Positions 59,476-64,000 of a stretch of DNA of 64,000 bases are shown piece by piece. The DNA comes from Salinilacustrithrix sp003476595 (lineage in GTDB: Bacteria; Actinomycetota; Acidimicrobiia; Acidimicrobiales; Salinilacustritrichaceae). The stretch covers positions 62,001 to 126,000 of the forward strand of contig CAXAUZ010000006.1 of the NCBI GenBank assembly GCA_963972525.1. The letters run 5' to 3'. A model generated the notes under the pieces. The model did no database searches, had not been told where the DNA came from, and saw only the letters and a list, made by a program, of their open reading frames with translations. Position 1 is the stretch's first letter. Each line of letters opens with the position of its first letter. The position numbers and the translations under genes are program-made.

Positions 59476-60245
59476 CAGAACAGGCGCTGAGGGACGAGGA
59501 TCACGTACATCGAGGTGATCACGTAGTTGACGGTGAAGACGGTGAGCAGCGTGACGACCACGGCCTGCTTGACGGCGATGCCCACGCCGAGGGGGCTGCG
59601 GTCGCAGCTCATGCCTCGCTGGCAGGCGATGGCGGCGGCGATGATGCCGAAGATCCCGGCCTTGCCCATGGCCACGACGAGGTCGGACATGCGCACCAGT
59701 GCGGTGGCCCCGTTGAAGAAGGCGCCAGGGGAGACGCCCTGGACGATGACGGTGAAGAAGAACCCGCCGCCCACCCCGCCGACGATGACCATCGACACGA
59801 GCAGGACGCCGACGGATGCGGCGGCCCACAGGCGGGGCGTCACCAGCCGGCCGACCGGGTTGATGGCCATGACCTCCATGGCCGCCAGCTCGTCGCGGAT
59901 GTTGCGGGCGCCGATGTCGGCGGTCATGGCCGACCCGCCGGCGCCGGCGATGAGCAGCGCGGCGGCGATGGGTGCGGCCTCGCGGATGATGCCGACGATG
60001 ATGGCGGCGCCGGTGAAGGACTCGGCTCCCAGCTGGCGGGTGAGCTGACCGATCTGGAGCGAGATGGTGGCGCCGAGCGGGATGGCGATGAGCACCACCG
60101 GCGTGAGCGTCACGCTCACCAGGAACGCCGACTGCACGACGTACTCCCGCCACCAGTGGCGGACGTCCCAGGTGTTCCGGACGCCCTCGAGCGTGAGCGA
60201 GATGGTGCCGCCGGTGTCAGCGAGCAGGTTCGAGACGCGGCTCAT
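59475..60245 (-). CDS. yrbEA: YrbE/MlaE-type ABC permease, first subunit
   Basis: A 256-residue permease with the MlaE loop AGAGGSAMTADIGARNIRDELAAMEVMAINPV and the usual helices. The ATG at 60245 (MSRVSNLLADTGG) is preferred since GGGGA lies upstream and a long in-frame extension would run into the inverted repeat region. It is the first gene after a 202-bp gap from the ATPase gene, so yrbE-mce genes may have their own promoter in addition to readthrough. Confidence 0.9.
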   Translation of the reverse strand: MSRVSNLLADTGGTISLTLEGVRNTWDVRHWWREYVVQSAFLVSVTLTPVVLIAIPLGATISLQIGQLTRQLGAESFTGAAIIVGIIREAAPIAAALLIAGAGGSAMTADIGARNIRDELAAMEVMAINPVGRLVTPRLWAAASVGVLLVSMVIVGGVGGGFFFTVIVQGVSPGAFFNGATALVRMSDLVVAMGKAGIFGIIAAAIACQRGMSCDRSPLGVGIAVKQAVVVTLLTVFTVNYVITSMYVILVPQRLF

Positions 60246-60382
60246 CGCAACGTCCCCGCCCGGCGGCGCACCGGCCGCCGGTCGCGCTGTGATGATCGGC
60301 TCATCTCCTTCACTTCCCCCGGCGTCGCGCCAGCCCCGTGGGTTCGCGGGTGGCCGGGGGACGGTACCGGTGGCGCCGCGAC

Positions 60383-60412
60383 GGTGCAACGTGACCAGCA
60401 CATCGTTGCACC
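60383..60412. promoter_or_regulatory. Perfect 9-12-9 inverted repeat upstream of the yrbE-mce genes
   Basis: GGTGCAACG (60383-60391) and CGTTGCACC (60404-60412) are perfect arms around 12 bases. It lies 138 bp upstream of the first permease ATG and 36 bp past the ATPase stop. It may be an operator (its GTTGCA halves recur elsewhere in the window) or, less likely, a terminator hairpin of the ATPase gene. The rest of the 202-bp gap shows no clear -35/-10 pair. Confidence 0.6.
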
Positions 60413-60447
60413 ACCAGGGCGGCGGCGGTCGGCGACAGCGCGGTGCA

Positions 60448-61311
60448 TCAGACGGTGAGGACGCCGTAGTCGTGGGTGTCGCGGCCGTCGGCTTCGAGCC
60501 GGCGGCGCTCGCGGTCCATGAGGTCCTTCTCGACCTCGGTGCGTTCGGTGGCCAGCTCGTCCATGCCGATGGGGCCCATGGCCCGGCCGGCGAGGAACTG
60601 GCGGATGAGCGGGTTGTCCGTGGTCCGCATCTCGGCCTTGGCGGCGAACTTGACCAGGTTGGCCTGGTAGAGCACGGCGATGTAGTCCGAGGTCCGCATG
60701 ACCGAGGCGATGTTGTGGGTGATGATGAGGAAGGTGGCGCCGGTCTCTTCCTGGATCTTCTTGACCAGCTCGTCCAGGTAGGACACGCGCACCGGGTCCA
60801 GGCCCGAGTCGGGTTCGTCGAACAGGATGATCTCGGGGTCCATGGACAGGGCCCGGGCCAGGCCGGCGCGCTTCTTCATGCCGCCGGAGACCTCACCGGG
60901 GTACTTCTTCATGTGGTCGAGGAGGCCGACGAGGCTGGCCTTCTCCAGGGTGATCTCGCGGATCTCCTTCTCCGACTTCTTGGTGTGCTCGCGGAGCGGG
61001 AAGGCGATGTTGTCGAAGATGTTCATGGAGCCGAAGAGGGCGCCGTCCTGGAACAGGACACCGAACTTGCGGCGGACCCGGTAGAGGTCCTTCTCGCCCA
61101 TGGAGACGGTCTCCTCGCCGTCGACCCAGATCTCACCCCGGTCCGGGCGCAGGAGGCCGATGACGTTCTTGAGCAGCACCGACTTGCCGGTGCCCGACGG
61201 GCCCATCACCGCCGAGATCTTGCCGCGGGGGATGTCGAAGGAGATGTCCTCCAGGACGGTGTGGGACCCGAAGCTCTTCGTCACGTTGCGCAGCGAGATC
61301 GCAGCATCCAT
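60448..61311 (-). CDS. Mce-system ABC ATPase (Mkl/MceG, MlaF-like)
   Basis: A 287-residue ATPase with Walker A GPSGTGKS (37-44), VLFQDGALFGSMNIFDNIAFPL, which is a hallmark of MlaF/Mkl, the signature VSGGMKKRAGLARAL, and Walker B IILFDEPDSGLDP. The C-terminal extension of about 45 residues (AKAEMRTTDNPLIRQFLAGRAMGPIGMDE...) fits Mkl-type proteins. It would drive lipid uptake through the YrbE permeases. In mycobacteria the shared ATPase gene is unlinked; here it is next to its operon. The 218-bp gap upstream is shared with the divergent BVMO gene. Confidence 0.92.
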   Translation of the reverse strand: MDAAISLRNVTKSFGSHTVLEDISFDIPRGKISAVMGPSGTGKSVLLKNVIGLLRPDRGEIWVDGEETVSMGEKDLYRVRRKFGVLFQDGALFGSMNIFDNIAFPLREHTKKSEKEIREITLEKASLVGLLDHMKKYPGEVSGGMKKRAGLARALSMDPEIILFDEPDSGLDPVRVSYLDELVKKIQEETGATFLIITHNIASVMRTSDYIAVLYQANLVKFAAKAEMRTTDNPLIRQFLAGRAMGPIGMDELATERTEVEKDLMDRERRRLEADGRDTHDYGVLTV

Positions 61312-61480
61312 CGGGCATCCTCGTCGTTCGGCTCACCTGGTACGGCGCCGCCCCGCCCCGGCGGCTTGCGAGGTTGTTCGCCGCCCGGTGCGCGGTTCCC
61401 TTCCTTGCCCCCGGCCACCGATCCCGGGCGGCATCGACGCCGCCGCTCGCACCTCCGGGCCGTCGTCGTGCGGAAACCCC

Positions 61481-61510
61481 TGTTACGGTGGCATGGAACT
61501 GTTGCAGCGT
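61481..61510 (+). promoter_or_regulatory. Extended -10 promoter and GTTGCA site before the BVMO gene
   Basis: TGTTACGGT (61481-61489) is a TGn-TANNNT extended -10, so transcription would start near 61496. Just downstream GTTGCAGCGT (61501-61510) matches the recurrent GTTGYASCGT motif and would sit over the start point. AGGAGG follows before the ATG at 61530. Confidence 0.5.
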
Positions 61511-61529
61511 GTCGTGACCAGGAGGCCTC

Positions 61530-63110
61530 ATGACCATCACCGACCCGTCCCCGGCGCAGAGCTCGGTCCCGGAGCCGGACCACCACGTCGTGATCATCGG
61601 CGCCGGCTTCGGCGGCATCGGCGCCGCCGTCGAGCTGGAGCGGGCCGGGATCGACGACTACGTGATCCTCGAGAAGTGGGACGGCCCCGGCGGCACGTGG
61701 CGCGCCAACCGCTACCCCGGCGTCGCCGTCGACATCCCGTCGCTGGTCTACAGCTTCAGCTACGAGCAGCGGGCCGACTGGTCGCGGGTGTTCGCGCCGG
61801 GCGAGGAGCTCCTCGCCTACGCCGAGGACGTGGTCGACCGCCGGGACCTGCGGCGCCGGATGCGGTTCCACACCACGGTGGAGGAGATGACCTTCGACGA
61901 GACCACCGACCTGTGGAACCTGTCGATCGTCGATGCCGACGGGGCGAGCGACATCAGCGCCCGCTACGTCATCAACGCCGTCGGCGCCCTCGAGCGCCCC
62001 GTGTACCCCGACATCGACGGCATCGACAGCTTCAAGGGCACGATCCTGCACACCGCCCGCTGGGATGACAGCATCGACCTCACCGGCAAGCGGGTCGCCT
62101 GCATCGGTACCGGCGCCAGCGCCCTCCAGGTCATCCCGGAGATCGCCGGCGACGTGGCGCAGCTCGACGTCTACCAGCGCACGCCCATCTGGGTGGCGCC
62201 CAAGGCCGACACCGAGCTCGGGCTGCTGTCCCGGGCGGTGCTGTCCGTGCCGCCCGTGCGCAACGCGGTGCGCGGCGTCGCCACCGCCTTCTTCGACGTG
62301 ACGGCCAACGTCGTGTTCCAGCAGCGGCTGAAGCCGGTGCGCAGCGGCCTCGAGACGGCGCTGCGGGCCTGGATGCGGTCCCAGGTCGATGATCCCGAGA
62401 CCCGCGAGGCGCTGATCCCCGACTACGGCTTCGGCTGCAAGCGCCCGTCGATGTCGAACACATACCTGAAGACCTTCAACCAGGACAACGTCGACCTCAT
62501 CACCACGCCCATCCGCTCCATCACGCCCACCGGCGTACGCACCGACGACGGCGTGCTGCACAAGGCCGACGTGCTGATCTGCGCAACCGGGTTCCACGTG
62601 ATGGGCGAGGAGGAGCCGGTGCCCTTCCCGATCCACGGCCGCAACGGGGTCGAGCTCGGGCAGTTCTGGCTCGAGAACCGGTTCCACGCCTACCAGGGCG
62701 TGAGCGTGTGCGGGTTCCCGAACCTGTTCTCGGTGATGGGCCCCTACGGCTTCGTCGTCGGCTCGTACTTCTGGATGATCGAGTCCACCACCCGCCACGC
62801 CGTCCGGGTCATCGCCGAGGCTGACCGCCGGGGCGCCACGTCGGCCGAGATCCGCAAGGGACCCCAGGACCGCTTCGTGCGGCGGTGCCGGGAGCGCCAG
62901 GCCGAGAGCCCGCTGTTCGGCCCCACCTGCGCCACGTCGAACACGTACTACGTGAACTTCCAGGGCGACAGCCCGCTGCGGCCCGCCCTGTACGCCGAGA
63001 TGTGGTGGGACAACCGCCACTTCCCGCTGACGCACTACCGGTACGGCACCCCGGTGCGGGAGCCCGCCGCTGGGTCAACGGGCCGGCGCGAGGCGCTGAC
63101 CGGCGCCTGA
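61530..63110 (+). CDS. Flavin-containing Baeyer-Villiger monooxygenase
   Basis: A 526-residue BVMO with IIGAGFGGIG, GGTWRANRYPGVAVDIPSLVYSFSY, the fingerprint FKGTILHTARWDDS, CIGTGASALQ, VYQRTPIWVAPKAD and DYGFGCKRPSMSN. It is most like the BVMO at 49741. The AGGAGG site fixes the ATG. It is divergent from the Mce ATPase gene and convergent, across a strong hairpin, with a PF10118 gene, so two of the six BVMO genes here have a PF10118 neighbour. Confidence 0.92.
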   Translation: MTITDPSPAQSSVPEPDHHVVIIGAGFGGIGAAVELERAGIDDYVILEKWDGPGGTWRANRYPGVAVDIPSLVYSFSYEQRADWSRVFAPGEELLAYAEDVVDRRDLRRRMRFHTTVEEMTFDETTDLWNLSIVDADGASDISARYVINAVGALERPVYPDIDGIDSFKGTILHTARWDDSIDLTGKRVACIGTGASALQVIPEIAGDVAQLDVYQRTPIWVAPKADTELGLLSRAVLSVPPVRNAVRGVATAFFDVTANVVFQQRLKPVRSGLETALRAWMRSQVDDPETREALIPDYGFGCKRPSMSNTYLKTFNQDNVDLITTPIRSITPTGVRTDDGVLHKADVLICATGFHVMGEEEPVPFPIHGRNGVELGQFWLENRFHAYQGVSVCGFPNLFSVMGPYGFVVGSYFWMIESTTRHAVRVIAEADRRGATSAEIRKGPQDRFVRRCRERQAESPLFGPTCATSNTYYVNFQGDSPLRPALYAEMWWDNRHFPLTHYRYGTPVREPAAGSTGRREALTGA

Positions 63111-63116
63111 CCCACC

Positions 63117-63165
63117 GTTCTGGGCCGCGGGGCACGCACCAGGAGCGTGCCCCGCGGCTCAGAAC
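63117..63165. terminator. Long bidirectional hairpin between convergent genes
   Basis: The inner arms 63124-63137 and 63145-63158 pair perfectly over 14 bases around a seven-base loop. The flanks GTTCTG (63117-63122) and CAGAAC (63160-63165) extend the stem to about 20 bp with one mismatch. It lies seven bases past the BVMO stop and 52 bases before the PF10118 stop on the other strand. Confidence 0.75.
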
Positions 63166-63216
63166 CTCCGTCGAAGCCGGCCGGGAGTTGCAGCTCCCCG
63201 CCCCATCCCGCCGTCC

Positions 63217-64000
63217 TCAGCCGGCCCGGGCGCCCGCCAGCAGCTCGTTCAGCTCGCCGTCCTCGCCGAAGAGGGCCTCGCGCCACCGGGCGACGAGCTC
63301 CTCGGTGTCCCGGTCGTCAGGGTGGAAGCCGGGGCGGTTGTACTCGAGGAGCCGCAGGGCGATCTTGCGGCGGGCGAAGGGGGAGTTGCGCAGGTTGAGC
63401 AGGCTCCCGACGAATCGCAGCGGGTTGCGGGCGGCGCGGTCGGTGATCACGCTGCCGAGCAAGCTGCTGAGGGCCACCGCGCCGAGCAGGCCGGTGAGCG
63501 CGTGCATGGTGGCGAGGCGGATCACCTCGCTGCCCACGCACTGGTCGTAGACGTCGTACGCCACCGCCTTGTGCTCGCACTCCTCGAGGGCATGCCAGCG
63601 GAAGAGGTCCTTCACGTGCTCGGGTAGGTCCTGCTCGGCGAAGGAGTCGTCCTCGAGGATCTGCTCGGCGAGCACGGACGTGAAGTGCTCGGCGGCGGCA
63701 GTGATGGCCAGCTGCATCGACTCGGGGAGGAACCGCTGGAAGAGGCCCATGGCTGCACCAGTCGTGCTGTCGACGAAGCGGGTGGGGTAGCCGAGCTCGC
63801 CGAGCACCTCGTTGAACCGGTCGTGCTCTCGGCCGTGCATCGTCTCCTGGCCGATGAAGCCGGCGACCTGGCGGCGCAGCTCCTCGTCGGTGATCTGGTC
63901 CCGGAAGTTGCGCACGGAGTCGACGAAGAACTGCTCACCCTTGGGGAAGGTGGCCGACAGCACAGCCAGGATGTGGCTCTGGAGGATGTCGCCGTCCACG
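63217..64000 (-). CDS. PF10118/COG3687 predicted metal-dependent hydrolase (5' truncated by the window end)
   Basis: At least 260 residues, in frame to the last base. It is a paralogue of the protein at 14680: the two share (V/P)DGD(I/L)L.SHI, FIGQE(T/A)(M/I)HGREH, LGYPTRF, WHALEE(C/S)EHK and NRPGFHP.DRD. The Glu/His pairs in FIGQETMHGREH and HALEECEHK are the likely metal ligands. By alignment about 25-30 N-terminal residues lie outside the window, so the GTG at 63999 is a valine codon rather than the start. The reaction is unknown. Confidence 0.85.
   Translation of the reverse strand, partial: VDGDILQSHILAVLSATFPKGEQFFVDSVRNFRDQITDEELRRQVAGFIGQETMHGREHDRFNEVLGELGYPTRFVDSTTGAAMGLFQRFLPESMQLAITAAAEHFTSVLAEQILEDDSFAEQDLPEHVKDLFRWHALEECEHKAVAYDVYDQCVGSEVIRLATMHALTGLLGAVALSSLLGSVITDRAARNPLRFVGSLLNLRNSPFARRKIALRLLEYNRPGFHPDDRDTEELVARWREALFGEDGELNELLAGARAG

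Noticed and set aside
49741..63110. The BVMO genes at 49741 and 61530 as a recent duplication flanking the mce operon
   Set aside because: They belong to one subgroup but differ at many positions and in their ends. No repeated DNA surrounds them, so they are old paralogues and not ends of a transposon-like unit.
1..64000. tRNA, rRNA, riboswitch, CRISPR, insertion sequence or prophage
   Set aside because: No conserved RNA sequence, direct-repeat array, transposase or integrase motif, or flanking inverted-repeat pair was seen on reading both strands by eye.

Overview
The window is a 64-kb piece of a very GC-rich actinobacterial chromosome. Coding density is high and there are many ATGA, GTGA and TGATG stop/start overlaps. 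Several promoters match the actinobacterial TTGNNN-17-TANNNT pattern, and at least two sit so close to the start codon that the mRNA is probably leaderless. A complete Mce/YrbE lipid-import operon, an EthA-type monooxygenase, FadD-, FadE- and Ltp-type genes, an LPXTG surface protein and fused Liv transport genes fit a lipid- or sterol-degrading actinomycete. Placement in Acidimicrobiia is inference; no rRNA or tRNA gene is visible to settle it.

Layout. 1-9 kb: the 3' end of an S15/CocE-like hydrolase, an SDR, a frameshifted exported molybdenum hydroxylase with its 2Fe-2S subunit, and two acyl-CoA synthetases. 8.6-13.9 kb: a DUF35/thiolase-like pair resembling the Ltp2-ChsH2 aldolase, divergent from an MMPL transporter that carries a C-terminal helix-turn-helix domain, then a TetR regulator. 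13.9-18.5 kb: an alpha/beta hydrolase, a PF10118 protein coupled to an EthA-like Baeyer-Villiger monooxygenase (BVMO), and an LPXTG protein. 18.5-26.4 kb: an acyl-CoA dehydrogenase/alcohol dehydrogenase pair divergent from an amidohydrolase-amidohydrolase-BVMO operon, then a second alcohol dehydrogenase. 26.5-34.2 kb: P450, acyl-CoA synthetase, BVMO, two SDRs and an unrecognised possible di-iron protein. 34.2-40.2 kb: BVMO/acyl-CoA dehydrogenase pair, an ACT-GNAT protein and two alpha/beta hydrolases. 40.3-45.5 kb: a Liv-type ABC importer with a LivH-LivM-LivG triple fusion. 45.5-51.3 kb: MarR/MFS divergent pair, then an SDR-hydrolase-BVMO operon. 51.3-61.3 kb: the mce operon on the minus strand with its own ATPase. 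61.5-64 kb: a sixth BVMO and a second PF10118 protein that runs off the end.

How it may work together. The mce system would import a hydrophobic substrate. P450, alcohol dehydrogenases and SDRs would turn alcohols into ketones, six BVMOs would insert oxygen to give esters or lactones, and the alpha/beta hydrolases would open them. Three acyl-CoA synthetases, two acyl-CoA dehydrogenases and the Ltp-like aldolase pair would shorten the acids. The substrate cannot be read from sequence; a sterol, terpenoid or other alicyclic compound is the inference.

Intergenic DNA holds several unexplained symmetrical elements: a 20-bp promoter/operator block present twice, a recurrent GTTGYA half-site upstream of at least six genes or operons, and a perfect 10-2-10 inverted repeat. 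No gap between genes exceeds about 220 bp. I saw no RNA gene, CRISPR array, insertion sequence or prophage.
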